Below are positions 12,144 through 24,049 of a stretch of DNA of 64,000 bases, piece by piece. Under the pieces are notes generated by a model. It did not search any database. It was not told the DNA's origin and was given only the letters and a program-made list of their open reading frames with translations. This DNA is from Hermatobates lingyangjiaoensis (taxonomy: Eukaryota > Arthropoda > Insecta > Hemiptera > Hermatobatidae). The number at the start of each line of letters is the position of its first letter. The first letter of the stretch is position 1. The translations under genes and the position numbers were made by a program. The DNA lies in contig JAPFBL010000001.1 of the NCBI GenBank assembly GCA_026182355.1, positions 1,922,001 through 1,986,000 on the forward strand, read 5' to 3'.

Positions 12144-12230
12144 CCAATGATCAAACCACAATATGAAATAGGAAAACAATAGTACGATTTTTCAACCGTA
12201 ACAAGCGGTCTTCGTGCAAGGAAAAGATCA
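12144..12230 (-). mobile_element. PLE family E tail fragment, minus strand
   Basis: Shares AATGATCAAACCACAATA, GGAAAACA and TTTCAACCGTAACAAGCGG with 23887-23955. Only one arm of the usual palindrome is present here. Confidence 0.6.
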
Positions 12231-12559
12231 AACGTTTCTAAATCAACTGTATCTTTATTGTTATTGTCAATATGATTAGAGTTAAAAATTTGAATATGTT
12301 AGTTATTTGTAATTCTATTCTGAACTATTTTTAAAAATATTTTTTTTTATTTTTTCAAATTATGAAATCCAAAATTTTATGAAGTTTAAAATAAGATTTG
12401 ATCAATAATAGACTAATGTTTCTCTTTTGAAGAGTCAAATTGAAATTTATATTACATATTTTTCTGTTTATTCCTAAATTATATAGAGGTATTGATAACG
12501 AGTTAGATTCCGATATGTCTTAATATCTTTCAATACTGACATGAGAGATTCAGCATTAC

Positions 12560-12900
12560 AGTTAGAGAGGCTACGAAGCTGGTATTACGATGATTAATGG
12601 GTCCCCCCTATGTCAGAGTTGAACGGTTTCGCTGACGTGGCCTCTTTGGATAATTTATTATTTAGATTACTTGTAAATTGTTATGATTAATAATTTTGGA
12701 ATAATAATGGAGTGGGGGTGAGTGGCACGTTGGGGGGTCAGGTATGTATCAGAATGAGATGTCCCGCCATCCATCCATCAAAGCTCTGGTAATGATGCCA
12801 GTGTCTTTGTGCCGCGTCTGTAATTGGGCCCCCATCTTACTTGTCCAAATATTTACCTTTTCCTCTCCTACACCTCCTGGTGCCAATACGTTATCCTAAG
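12560..12900. promoter_or_regulatory. Candidate non-coding regulatory island
   Basis: GC-richer block with GATTAATGGGTCC, a CGCTGACGTGGCC stretch (CRE-like TGACGTGG) and GGGCCCCCATCTTACTTG. No credible ORF. A similar GGCCCCCATCTT string occurs in the island at 18.7 kb. Confidence 0.35.
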
Positions 12901-13458
12901 TGCCCAAGCAAACATATTAACATTTTGCTTTGACAATTTACCCTCGTCAAGAAGCACTTTATTTTCTGTTATGCATCACCATTTAATACTCTTCAAATTG
13001 CCAACAAAATGTATTAATTACCGCATAACCTTTTTGAGTTAGAAAAACTCTTTTATCACTTTCAAAGAATTTTAAACAAATATTAAGGTTAATAATCACT
13101 ACTACCACTACTGCTTGTACACTATTACAGTTTACTAATTTAATAACTGTTTATTAATATAGGTTTTTTGAAATGGGTTCCATAGTTTTATTTGTATTCC
13201 TAGAGGTCATTTGTTTTTCCTAGTGAGTTCTTTGTTTTCCTTTTAATCCTAGAGGATACTTTGTTGTACTTTGTATTACTAAAAAGTTTTTGGTTTTAGT
13301 ATTTGTTATTTTATAAAATATTTATCATTAATCACGTTTTTATAATCATCAAGAGTGACAAGCAAAAATTACAAATGTTAGTTAGAGGAAATTATAGGTT
13401 ATTTTCTAAATTAAAACTTTCCTTTTAGATAATTAATGTAAACCATTTCATGCTGTCT

Positions 13459-13890
13459 AATAAAACAGTTGTTCTACTGTTTTATTAGATCCGGAGGATG
13501 GTCTCTAGACTTCCTTCTCCTTACAGGGGAGATTTATGAAGCTCTAACGGTGGTATTTTGTCCACTACGGCAGAGCAAAGCATACCGGAGTAAGGTTATT
13601 TACTCAAGGGGGTTGCCTGGTACCCTTGAGGCTCCGTTCATAACATCAGTAACCCCTGTATCCTTCGGCACGGATCGCTTAACACCTTGGATTGGGACTG
13701 GGATAAAATGAGGGGATTTGGGGATTAGAAAGGATGTGAAACGAAGGTGGTCAGGCCCAGCCCCTGATCACCTTCTTCTCCTCTTTGTCCCTCCATATAG
13801 GAGGTTAACAGGGATGCCTTGTGAAGGCCGAAAGTCAGAGTTGAGTGTTACAGGCTATTAGTGGAGCTTAAAACTCTATTACTACCCCTA
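13459..13890. repeat. Unclassified GC-richer block, possible mobile-element remnant
   Basis: Begins with a small hairpin (AATAAAACAGT / ACTGTTTTATT, 13459-13487), then about 400 bp of balanced composition (CCTGGTACCCTTGAGGCTCC, ...CGGCACGGATCGC...). An 80-codon open frame on + shows no family I know. It could be an old LINE or SINE 5' region or a regulatory island; no second copy is visible here. Confidence 0.3.
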
Positions 13891-14755
13891 GATACTAGTT
13901 TACAACTGTGCTATAATAATTTGTGAATTAGGTAAAATTCTGTCTTTCTCAATATAAATGTAAAAAGGTACAAAAAGATGTATATTCTGTTTATTTCCAG
14001 TTATATAATTGTAAGTCATTTGTAAATGAGATCAACATTATATACATTATATGACAAGCTGAAAGAAAACTTGAAAATCCATATGCCAACACTAAGTTAA
14101 ACAAAATGAACAAATTCTATGATTGAGGTTCATTCAACTATTTTTTCGAGTCTCTGGTTAAAACGTTAATTCTATTATTAAATAAATTTAACCATAATTA
14201 TATTATTGTTATACTAGGAACAGTATATTATTTAAGTTGGCAAGTGTTGAAGGCATGTTTTGATTAATTTAAATAGATTTTCAAGTTTGATTTAACTATA
14301 TAAAAGTATCCTTAGCTAATTATTTAAATTTTAATTGAAATATAGGTTAAAAAACAGATTCATTTTAACATTGTTCGTATATAATTAAATAAAATTGAAC
14401 TCAAAAAATATTAAATGAATAGTTGAATATGTATACATCACTCAAACATAGGATATGTTCATTTTATTTAACTTTATGTATTATAATATGGGGTTTCTAA
14501 CTTCCTTGAAGGTTGTCATTTAAATAAAATTGCCAAAGGAATTGATTAATTTAAAAAAGTTTACTTATTACATTATATTATTTTTAGAAAGTGAGTTTTT
14601 CAATTAATTTTTTAGTAATGCAAGGAATATTGCTGTAATTTTGGTAAAACAAGTATTGTGAATACTTTTGATCATATTTTTAATTGGAGATTAATTAAAA
14701 CGGCACTTAGAGTGTGTTTTTTTTGGAAGAGTTAGTTCAATTATGCATGGTATAC
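13891..14755. other. AT-rich intergenic DNA
   Basis: Nothing recognised. Confidence 0.4.
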
Positions 14756-14759
14756 TACA

Positions 14760-15075
14760 TGCCAGTACAGGTGGGCGTTAAAACGGCAAAGAGTAAACAG
14801 AGGCTAAATGAGATTTTTCAGTGATGATTAAAGGGGGCAGCGGGGTGTAGGACACGGAGGGAAGTGTCGACGGGGGAATATTCAACGAGACCGGGGATTG
14901 ATGGAGTCTCTCTAATGGAAGCGACATCCTTGTCATAGTCTGGCTCGAATCCATTAGCAGCTGCCGGCAACGCCAAAATTAGTCGATTGAATTTCAATTC
15001 GCAAAACCCCCTTCCTGCCTTTAATATCGTAGTCCTCACTGACTGGAACGACCGAGTCCACCAACCACTATATTA
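14760..15075. promoter_or_regulatory. Candidate non-coding regulatory island
   Basis: One of the clearest islands: 14821-14880 is 35/60 G+C against an AT-rich background. It contains CATTAGCAGCTGCCGG (TAAT-like core next to a CAGCTG E-box) and ATTAGTCGATTGAATTTC. A 73-codon minus-strand frame crosses it but matches no family. 15076-15320 is mildly GC-rich and unassigned; 15321-17285 is AT-rich with nothing named. Confidence 0.45.
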
Positions 15076-17285
15076 GACCACCTTACTCAACTGAGTTCTA
15101 GCTTTATCCGAGATACCCTTCCTTTGATTGAACATTCTCAAACACACTACTGAGTGCTTCTTGTCTCGGCAAGGAAAGACAACTTCACGCACTGGGCATG
15201 CGTGTGAGTGGAACAAACTCGGAATCAGTTATGTACTGGAGATCACTATCCTGTTGAGGATTTCATACCTGGGCAACCTTTTTCATTTCCAGAAACGGTT
15301 ACTGTCAAGTGCATCTTGAACATCCCTTTTATAACATATGAAATAAAATGAAATAAAAAACCTTTTTATGTAAATTTTCAACTCAAAATGTGCGTTCATA
15401 CCTGCCATATTGTGTATCTCACTGTGATTTCTAAATTCAACTTCAGATTTTAAGTTCATTAATGAACATAATAACGTCGCTATAGAAGTATGTCTCACTT
15501 TTATAGTTTTAGGCATTCTTTGCTAAAAACATGTACTATCTTTAAGTCGACTGCCTCCCATTCAGATATAATGTTATCAAGAATTTCAATATCTTCTACA
15601 TTTAATGATTTAAATTTTAAGTTTGAATGAATTTGATATATATATATATAAAACATCTATCAAAACTTGTAAAACTAGCTGGTATGAATGGAAGCTGTTT
15701 TTGACATCATACAAAGAATGCAGACTCTCTGTCTGCATTTTATCACTTTTATCTACTTTTTTTTTGATATTATCTACTTTTATCACGTAATATCTAAATA
15801 TGAGGATTTTTTTCAAATCATACTTAAAACTATAGAAACTTTAAACACCTCTTTATGTACATTTATGAAGATCATTGATGATTGTAAAATCTGAAGTTAA
15901 ATTTGGTACAACAATGGGATGCACAATATGACAGGTATAATAACCGTGAAGTAGGATGAGATCCAGACCCTTAGTTTCATAATTGTAATAATATGTCAGG
16001 TTTATCAATTATTTTAAGTGCCCAATAACTGATAATTTAACTATAAAATGGTTAATCAAAACATTGTACGTTATTTATTAACATATATATAGCCGCACTA
16101 AAGAAAAAAATACGAAAAATCAGTTGGTTGTCAACGAGTTTGTTATTATCATTTACTATAGTAAAGTTAATTGTAAGCCATTCCAGATTTTTATAGTTTT
16201 ATTGCTCTTTACTGTAATTGAACTTTCTTGAAACTCTTTTTGTAGATTACAAATCTTTGGTTCATATTTTGGATAAGATGCCATTCTCCTATAGCTAGCA
16301 GTTTAGCGTTAAAAAAACATTTTCTAAAACAATAAAATGTGCCATAACACCTATTTATGTTCATGCAACTTTAAGAAAAAAGTTGAGCTCGTCTTCTTAA
16401 AAGAAGGCTATAATTTCATTACTATTTGTCAAACTGCGTAACCTCTATCGCACCTACACAATTTTAGAATTTATCATAAATAAAAATTTTTACATTTTAT
16501 AGCAAAACTAAACTTTTTTGTTAATCATAAAATCTAAAATTTTTTTCAGTAAATTTTATTATCAGTTCCACAATAATCAAAAAGTTTTAACACTCTAGTT
16601 TTAGAAGTTTAAGACAAAAAAATTCGCAAAATCATTTTCTGATTACTTTAAAAAAAACAGATCTTATTTACATTATAAGGTCCATTTTCTGTAAAATATG
16701 AATTTGATTCATCCAAAGATTTGAATTATGCACCCAACCAAACACGCACACACACATACACTAATACATACATACAGAAAGAGAATGGTCATGAAAAGAA
16801 GTCAAAACACTTTGGGGTTAAAACAGGTAAATATATCAAAATCTCGTGATTGAATTGGCACTCATCATTATAGTCTTTCTTCGATGATAAATAATTGGTT
16901 ACTTTACTTCTTAATAAGTTATATCGGGCTGTGTTCATAAGTATTAAAAATTTCTTTAAAAAATGCATCTAATAGATGAATTCCTGCACTCTCTCAACTA
17001 TTTGGACCATTTTATATTGTTCAATATTTATGATTAAACTTTCATTTATTAAAGTATGTATATTTAAATGTCATAAAGAGAAATCAAAACACATGCTTAA
17101 TAAAACTCATATTTATAATTTGCGTTCCAAAAATTGTAAACAAACCATTCAAAATGTTGGTTTTGTTATGTGACTATGTTTTTTTCTGTTAGGAAACATA
17201 GTTTAATGTTGAATAATGAAAGCAATAGCTCCTTATGATCTCCTTTACTTCGCATTAATAGAAGTACTAAACTTATCATTTCTTA

Positions 17286-17652
17286 AGAGCGATCAGGTTA
17301 TCTCAGTTGTTAACGTATTCACCTCTGAACTGGTAGGTCCGGGGTTCGATACCCATCTGACCCTCAATTTATTCACGTGAGAAGTGATGAATAAATCTGA
17401 GCACGTCATCCTTCGGAAAGGACGTTAAGCGTTCGGTTCCAAGCCTGTACGATGTCGGGTAACTCGTTTAAGATCTCTACCCTAAATATACTTGTGTTAG
17501 GTAAAATTTAGGACTCCGAATGTAGAATCAACAGGTAATGTGGCTGGCCCATGGGTGCTAAATAATAAATGAGCCACAATTTCCGCCCCTAGAACAGCAC
17601 AAAAAGATGAAAGCCTAATAAATGTGTGGGCGTTGGAAAACAAACAAACAAC
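17286..17652 (+). mobile_element. tRNA-derived SINE, copy 1
   Basis: The 5' part has Pol III promoter boxes: box A-like GTTATCTCAGTTGTTAACG (about 17298-17316) and box B GGTTCGATACC (17343-17353). A conserved middle part follows (AATAAATCTGAGCA...CATCCTTCGGAAAGGACGTTAAGC, then GAGCCTGTACGATGTC-like text shared with the other copies). The 3' end has a short CAAA-type tail (17640-17652). Two further copies lie at 48.2 and 52.4 kb. It needs a partner LINE to move. Confidence 0.8.
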
Positions 17653-18575
17653 AATTTCTTAAGGACGAAAGTTAGGAGTCATTGAGTCACGACTAAGCGA
17701 AGGGTCTTATAATACCATTATTATAGTACTGATATTATTACTACACTATTTTGAACGGATAAAGTTTCTTTTGAGGTTTAATTATGCTGCCTATGAGTCT
17801 ATTGGAGCAACCCTGGCAAAATCCACAGCAACTTTTCCTAACAAAATTAAAGCAGCTAAAATATAGCTACAACAAATGTTTGATAGAATTTTATTTTATG
17901 AAAAAAATTAATGTTTGTAAAATTGTTATCAATGATAAAATATTAATACGACCTAATAGACTAACTCGTTCATTGAACAATGTTATATAAATTGAGAATT
18001 AAATTTCATAGCCAGTCTTCAGTTGAAATCTGTTTGAGTTTTCAATAAGTCCGCTATGCTAACGTGAGGCACCTAGGACATATGCACTCTTTGTTAATAC
18101 TATTATTACATTAATATTTCAATTAAAAACGATTTTAACTAAAAAAAATAAAAATGAAATATGCTAACTGATTATTTATTAGAAATTTTTAAGATAATAT
18201 AATAAAAATGCATAATCTATTTGTCATAAGATTTGAAACTACACATGAACAAATTACAAAATTTAAAGTAAATTAAACATAATAAATAAGACAAAATGTG
18301 GCATGTAAGAGAATATGTGTGAATCAAAAACATTAGTTTTAAGTGAAATGATAGCCTGATGTAGTAAGCTCGCTTTTACTGGTATATTTCTTTATGCAGA
18401 TCTTTAAAAGTAATTAAGGCTGTCATTTAGTTAAACAAATTTATTAAAAACAACTATTTTTTATTATCTGAATAAGAAAACTTGAAGCCATGATTTTATT
18501 GAAACTGGAAACCTATGTAACCATTTTTAATCAATCATTTGATTTTGATGAACATGATACATTTCTATTTGCAGT
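17653..18575. other. AT-rich intergenic DNA
   Basis: Nothing recognised. Confidence 0.4.
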
Positions 18576-18579
18576 AGGT

Positions 18580-18900
18580 GCTAAGAGTTTATTTGAGGGA
18601 AACAAATGTTTAGTTGGGGACGAAGATGGGCAGTAAGACTGGTATAATCAACAGATTGGACGGGAGAGGAGCCGGGCAGCCACAGGTGTCTCGTTAGAAC
18701 CACTTTGAGCCGAATAAATTCAGAGGCCCCCATCTTCACCAACAACCCACATACATCATGTTTTCTAAAATGAACGCGCCTCGCCCGCATGCTCTCTTGT
18801 ACACCTCTATTAGTCCTTTAATGCCAACTAATTCAATTCCGGCCCATCACTTCTATCAGTTTAACATCTACATCAACAAACATATTTACCCGCCTAACCG
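18580..18900. promoter_or_regulatory. Candidate non-coding regulatory island
   Basis: 18661-18720 is 33/60 G+C. Text includes GGCAGCCACAGGTGTC (CAGGTG E-box), GAGGCCCCCATCTTCACC and CAACTAATTCAATTCCGG. A minus-strand 69-codon frame shows no family. Probably non-coding. Confidence 0.4.
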
Positions 18901-20870
18901 TTTCTGGCAAACTCACGCATTCTAGTCACCCATTTATTGTTCTTTTTCTTTTATTAAATCGGTAACAAAACTTTAGAAATTATTACATCCTCACTTTTGC
19001 TTTTCACCTGCATCCGCCACTGTCCTGGGATACTTTTAATCCCGTATCATTAGTCCCATTTCTTGTGAGATCTTTTCATTAAATAGAATTCTAGAAAGAA
19101 ATGAACTGATCTTCAATTAAAGTTTACTTAACACTAGAACTGCAATGAAAAAGGAATAGTATTGTTTTAAATATTAACAAATTCATAGATTCCATAGAAC
19201 AAATTCACGGAACAGTTTGAAGAATTGAATCAAGACGACAAATTGATTCCTTATTCATGGTTATGAATTATTTTGAATCCTAAAATCACAAAATAATCGT
19301 TACAAACAAGACAACTACTTGAGTGTAACATCTAGTGTGTATGCTTCATTTTATTTCAATTTTATCTTATCTAAATACCTATCCCGTCTAAGTTGTACAA
19401 AGTCAATCGTACAATCAAGTACTGACAGATAATATCTACTCTTGGGCGCTTAGAACCCATAAGATTTCTGAAAACTGTGCTCTGAATCCATCTTAGAAAT
19501 TCAAACATTTTGAATTCTTTTTTATAGCCATAAATATGTGTTTACCTTCAAGCAAAAATCTGATGATTCTTGCATAATAATGTTTATATTTGCTTTGACA
19601 ACACTGGGTGTATGTATGCCATTAACCATGTAAAGGAATTATTATTTCCCGCGGGTCCGTTTTTTATTCTTTTATTCTGTAATTTTAGTAAAATTGCAAT
19701 ATTTCTGAAAAAGTACGAATATTATTTAAAATATCTTAATTATACTTATTCATGTACTTAAATTTTCCATTCATAATTTTCTTTACACAAATTAGGTTCT
19801 TTTAAATAAAAGAGATGTAATTAATACTTATGTATAAAACTTTGGTTATTACTGAAGTTTTAAAATTATCAAAACAAACATCAGAGGTGGTTCATTAAGA
19901 AAGATGTTAGTTTGGTCTTTCGTTATGGCAAGAAGATGGCTGAAATTTTAAGTATGTTTAATTAAGCCCAAGTCTGCACGAGAGGCTTTAGTTGAGCCTG
20001 AATTTACATAAGAAATATGCTGTTAGGGGAGTTTGCAGTGTAGTGTCAAATCATGGTGTGAAATCAGGTCGAGCCTTCATTCTACATTCTGGTAATGAAA
20101 TTACAGAAGAATATAATGAAATCGTATATGTTTCATATAATACCATTATATGGTATCATATAAAGTTAACTAATAGCTAAATATATAATACCATTAGATA
20201 TTAAGTTGTTAAATTCTAGATATTTAGTTAGTGTCTCTAATTTTTTACAAAGGATGAATTATTGAAGTGAATATATTAGTCATTGTATCTGTCTAGCACA
20301 TAAATGTTTTTTACTTTTATTTAACTTTTATATAAAATATAAAGTAATGAAATTATTGCATTAGATTAAAATTTATTCATCAAGTTTTCATTTTTCTTTG
20401 GTCTGAAAAATGTCAGAAACATAAGAAAATATCACCGTAGAATTATCTTAAAATTAGTATCCGTTTTGTAATATAGAAGTCCATTTCATATTTCAATATC
20501 ACCCAAAAATAATATGATACATAAACAGACGAAAATCTAGATCTGATATTGTCTGATAATGATCTGATTGTTGAAGGGTATGTATGTATGGATTTGTATG
20601 GTATGGTATGTATGTATGTATGGATTTGTTAAACAAATCCATAGCATACCATGGAAAGCATCAGAAATTATGTTTGATTGTTGTTGATTTTCTACTTGTA
20701 AGAATTTTAATTTTCTTACCACTCATATTAAGTTACTAAATAATATCAATTTTTTTTTATTAATCCTCTAGACATCAATATTGTGTTAGTGAATTCTGTC
20801 AAAACATTTTTAAGTTATATATTTACTTAATATATTGTCAATTAATAATAGACAATGCTATATTAAATTA
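18901..20870. other. AT-rich intergenic DNA with a (GTAT)n patch
   Basis: No gene seen. At 20577-20640 there is an irregular GTAT/GGTAT repeat ending in the small palindrome GGATTTGTTAAACAAATCC. Confidence 0.4.
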
Positions 20871-20877
20871 TCGAAAA

Positions 20878-21015
20878 CAAATTTCGACACTCACCTAGCC
20901 GAAAATGTACAGATATCATCGAAAAAACGTCATACATCGGACTTTAAAACATGTAAATCCGTCAAAATTTTGTAATCAAATTTTTTCACTACCACTATAC
21001 TTTAGTTATAGTAAT
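20878..21015 (+). repeat. Unclassified dispersed repeat, copy 1
   Basis: Shares with 51319-51450 the order ACTCACC...ATACAGA-like text, CATCATCGAAAAAA, AAAACATGTA, TCCGTCAAAA, a TTTTTTCAC-like string and ACTATACTTTA. Diverged copies on the same strand; probably the 3' part of a retroelement. No family assigned. Confidence 0.55.
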
Positions 21016-21089
21016 ATAAAATGAAAAACATCATCAAAACTAAAATTTTAAACTGAAAATTTAAAAGTGAATTTTAAGAAGACACTCTT

Positions 21090-21245
21090 TCGTCCCACTC
21101 TTCTCAACCCATCACCAGATGTTTTCTTCATCTAGCGTTTCAGTTGGGTTTTTGACTCTGAGGTAGACCGCTTGTTACGCTTGAAAGATCTTAGTCTTGT
21201 TTTCTCATTTCATATGGTAGTTTGATCATTAATTGTTATTTCACG
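21090..21245 (+). mobile_element. PLE family E tail
   Basis: Contains GTTGGGTTTTTGACTCTGAG then GACCGCTTGTTACGCTTGAA, a decayed form of the family-E hammerhead-like unit, ending with GTTTGATCATTAATTGTTA. Confidence 0.6.
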
Positions 21246-21277
21246 TTTTATTGTTTAATTGTTATTTTATTTCATTG

Positions 21278-21278
<1 letters not shown>

Positions 21279-21312
<34 letters not shown>
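21279..21312. repeat. (TA)n microsatellite
   Basis: TA array between the PLE-E tail and PLE-B. Confidence 0.95.
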
Positions 21313-21313
<1 letters not shown>

Positions 21314-21946
21314 GAGTTCGAGATTAACAAAGAGCAACACACAAAGTAGGGAAACACACTTACAGACTCAAATTTTCGGGTAATCCGTCTTCAGGAGAAA
21401 AGAGAATGGGAGACCAAGCACGTTGTAGGCGCAACGGCAAGTATATATATATATATATATATACAATAAAATAAAAAACGAAGGAAACACACAGAAAGAC
21501 ACAGACATAACTCACATCGATATTTCGACAATCGTCGTCATCAGGAGGTGCGAAGAGCGAAGAGTCCCGCAGGAAGACAGGGCGGTACTGAACTCGGAAA
21601 CCGCAGCCAGTACCCCACCACTTACCACCAAGCGGGGGAAGGGAGGGAAGGAAATGAAGAGCCAAATTAAGACGTAAAAGGAACGAGTAAAAATTATAAC
21701 TATAAAAAATTATAAAAAAGTAGATAAATCAAATTAAAATTAATAAAAATAATAAATAAAAAGTAAAATAAAAAATAATAAATAAATAAATAAAAAATAA
21801 TAAATAAATAAAAAATAATAAATAAATAAATAAATCATAAATAAATTATCGGTTGAGGTTGAGTCCGGGGGAAGAGCGAGCATCAAGTAAGCATATGTAT
21901 GCCTCCTCTGAAGCTCTTAGGGTAACTTTATTGTTGGATTCGTTTA

Positions 21947-22864
21947 TTGTTGGACGTTACTTTAGACAATGGACACTTCTTGACTTCCGTACATATAAAA
22001 CCCACCAACTCCCAACAGTACCTCCATTACAATAGTTGCCATCCATCCCATGTTAAAAAGTCTATACCTCGATCCTTGTCCCTCCGTATTCACAATATCT
22101 GCAATAATCTCCAAGACCGCAGACATCACCTTAACCTCTTAAAGGACAAATTTTCTGAACGAGGCTATCCTCGCTCCTTCATTGATAGTCGTGTTTTACC
22201 GGCTGACATCTCCCACCAACCCAGACCCAAGAGGGATAGAAGTAACACTTCCTTCTTCCTGACAACCTACTTCCCTGGCGCTTATAAGCTTCGTGCTGTT
22301 ATTAAGGAGTCTTTTCCGATTCTGTCTACTTCTACTTCTACTTCTTCCATCTTTAATCACCCCCCTTCTATTTCCTACCGTAAACCTGCCAATCTAAAAA
22401 GCATTTTCTCTCATATTTCCCCTCAGCCTTCCAATCCTGTTCCTGGAATGAAACAGTGTGGACGCCGTGGCTGTCAAACTTGCCTGATTGTAAATCCTAA
22501 TCCTTCCTTCGATTCCCCTCTCCACCATAGTTCCTACCCGGTTCAGGTCAATTCCTCCTGTACCTCGAGCAACTGTGTTTACCGACTGGATTGCACTCAG
22601 TGTGACTCCTTTTACGTTGGCTTAACTTCTAATAAGTTGAGCCTTCGTATGAATGGTCATAGGGCTTCAGTCGGTCAACGCAGTAACTATCCTGTAGCCA
22701 TCCATGCGAACTCGCATGGACTCAGTTTCAATGACTGTTTCAGGGTTCAGATCCTGAAACAGATCCCCGAATCCAACAATAAAGTTACCCTAAGAGCTTC
22801 AGAGGAGGCATACATATGCTTACTTGATGCTCGCTCTTCCCCCGGACTCAACCTCAACCGATAA
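21947..22864 (+). pseudogene. PLE-B RT thumb, linker and GIY-YIG endonuclease (5'-truncated)
   Basis: The 305-codon open frame has no internal stop. It begins inside the RT thumb (L-D-V-T-L-D-N-G-H..., H-I-K-P-T-N-S-Q-Q-Y-L-H at residues about 23-35). A basic linker with a C-x4-C-x2-C knuckle follows (C171, C176, C179). The GIY-YIG endonuclease then has F-Y-V-G (Y223-G225), L-R-M-N-G-H, H-A-N-S-H and L-R-A-S-E-E-A, ending in N-L-N-R. The RT palm motifs A-C are absent, so it cannot reverse transcribe; the endonuclease part looks intact. No host start codon is apparent, and the frame simply begins at the junction with the inverted arm. It is intact enough to suggest a young insertion. Confidence 0.8.
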
Positions 22865-23159
22865 TTTATTTATGATTTATTTATTTATTTATTATTTTTT
22901 ATTTATTTTTATTATTTTTTTTATTTATTTATTTATTATTTTTTATTTTACTTTTTATTTATTATTTTTATTAATTTTAATTTGATTTATCTACTTTTTT
23001 ATAATTTTTTATAGTTATAATTTTTACTCGTTCCTTTTACGTCTTAATTTGGCTCTTCATTTCCTTCCCTCCCTTCCCCCGCTTGGTGGTAAGTGGTGGG
23101 GTACTGGCTGCGGTTTCCGAGTTCAGTACCGCCCTGTCTTCCTGCGGGACTCTTCGCTC

Positions 23160-23206
23160 TTCGCACCTCCTGATGACGACGATTGTCGAAATATCGATGT
23201 GAGTTA
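23160..23206 (+). ncRNA. Hammerhead-ribozyme-like motif in PLE-B tail
   Basis: CTGATGA (23170-23176), one extra base, GAC-GATT-GTC hairpin, then GAAA (23188-23191) and TATC. The upstream GCACCTC can pair with downstream GATGTGAG to form stem I (five of six positions). The TC before GATG fits the UH cleavage site. The extra base before stem II differs from the canonical hammerhead. Confidence 0.5.
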
Positions 23207-23280
23207 TGTCTGTGTCTTTCTGTGTGTTTCCTTCGTTTTTTATTTTATTGTAAAAAAAGTCCGCTGGACCGTTTCTTTTA

Positions 23281-23284
<4 letters not shown>

Positions 23285-23327
<43 letters not shown>
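23285..23327. repeat. (TA)n microsatellite
   Basis: TA array separating PLE-B plus and the next PLE-B minus fragment. Confidence 0.95.
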
Positions 23328-23329
<2 letters not shown>

Positions 23330-23331
<2 letters not shown>

Positions 23332-23886
23332 GATTCACAAAAAGAAGAACACACATATAAGATATCACAGAAACTCACAACTGTACTTCGATTGCCTCAT
23401 CATCAGGGAAATAAATGTGAGTCATTCCGCAGACAGGAAACGACTGAAGTGGTCTCCTTGTAGAGGCACTCAATCAGTGAAACCAATTTCCGGAGAGAGG
23501 GGAGACAAGGATAGGTAACGAAATAATAACAGAAATAAGTAATACATAAATGAAAATATTTAAATAAAAACTGTTATCATTTAAAAAAACAAACAAAATA
23601 AAAACAAGTAAATAAAAAAAAACTAATCAAAAGACTAAAATAAATGTAATGATCAATTAACTATTGAGTTTAAGCCCAGAAGCAGATAATCTATCTCCAA
23701 GAAGACTAAGAAGTGCTTCTCTTGATGCTCTCTGTGTCTTTAGCAGTAGTTTTATTAATCTGCCTATGAACCAGTACCCGGAAACAGTCATTGAAACTGA
23801 GTCCGTGAGAATTGCCATGAGTGGCAACGGGAAGGTCACTGTGTTTGCCAACGGACGACCTGTGACTATTATACATAGTAATATAT
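23330..23886 (-). mobile_element. PLE-B-related fragment, minus strand
   Basis: On the minus strand, from about 23880 down, one frame reads S-S-V-G-K...L-P-V-A-T-H-G-N-S-H-G-L-S-F-N-D-C-F-R-V, the endonuclease block of family B. Frameshifts follow, then an A-rich stretch and a tail with CCCTGATGATGAGGC (hammerhead-like, decayed) near 23390-23410. Confidence 0.7.
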
Positions 23887-24049
23887 CAATGATCAAACCA
23901 CAATAAGAAATGGGAAAACAAGACTAAGATCTTTCAACCGTAACAAGCGGTCTTCGTCAGAGTCAAAAACCCAACTGAGGAACACCGCTTGTTACGGTTA
24001 AATGATCTTAGTCTTGTTTTCCCATTTCTTATTGTGGTTTGATCATTGA
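23887..24049. mobile_element. PLE family E palindromic tail pair
   Basis: Arms of about 64 bp (23887-23950 and 23985-24049) are inverted copies: ATGATCAAACCACAATAAG ... and its complement. The unit carries CTGACGAAGACCGCTTG / TTACGGTTGAAAGATC, which is CTGANGA, one base, a GACCG/CGGTT stem and GAAAGATC, on the minus strand in the left arm. The right arm is truncated in the motif. Confidence 0.75.

Larger units (their letters stand above)
21461..23252 (+). mobile_element. Penelope-like element, family B, with 480-bp inverted terminal arms
   Basis: The left arm 21461-21942 is the reverse complement of 22768-23252 with only small indels. The left arm therefore carries the end of the endonuclease gene and the 3' tail backwards, fused at about 21943 to a plus-strand copy that is 5'-truncated just after the RT catalytic motif. 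Each arm has a hammerhead-like motif (minus at about 21511-21550, plus at about 23160-23206). TA arrays flank both ends (21441-21462, 23285-23327). Inverted pseudo-LTR arrangements are known for Penelope elements. Confidence 0.85.

Noticed and set aside
13469..13711. 80-codon ORF as a host gene
   Set aside because: No recognisable family, no splice context; begins inside a hairpin. Kept only as an unclassified block.
22900..23020. Satellite DNA (ATTT-rich stretches)
   Set aside because: These are the A/T-rich spacers of PLE-B 3' ends, present mirrored at 21.7-21.84 kb.
23049..23327. ORFs of 92-113 codons ending in strings of Tyr-Ile (also at 9.0, 21.4, 40.1, 40.2, 45.9 and 46.0 kb)
   Set aside because: Translations of PLE tails and TA microsatellites; the opposite-strand twin of the same text appears at 21360-21665.
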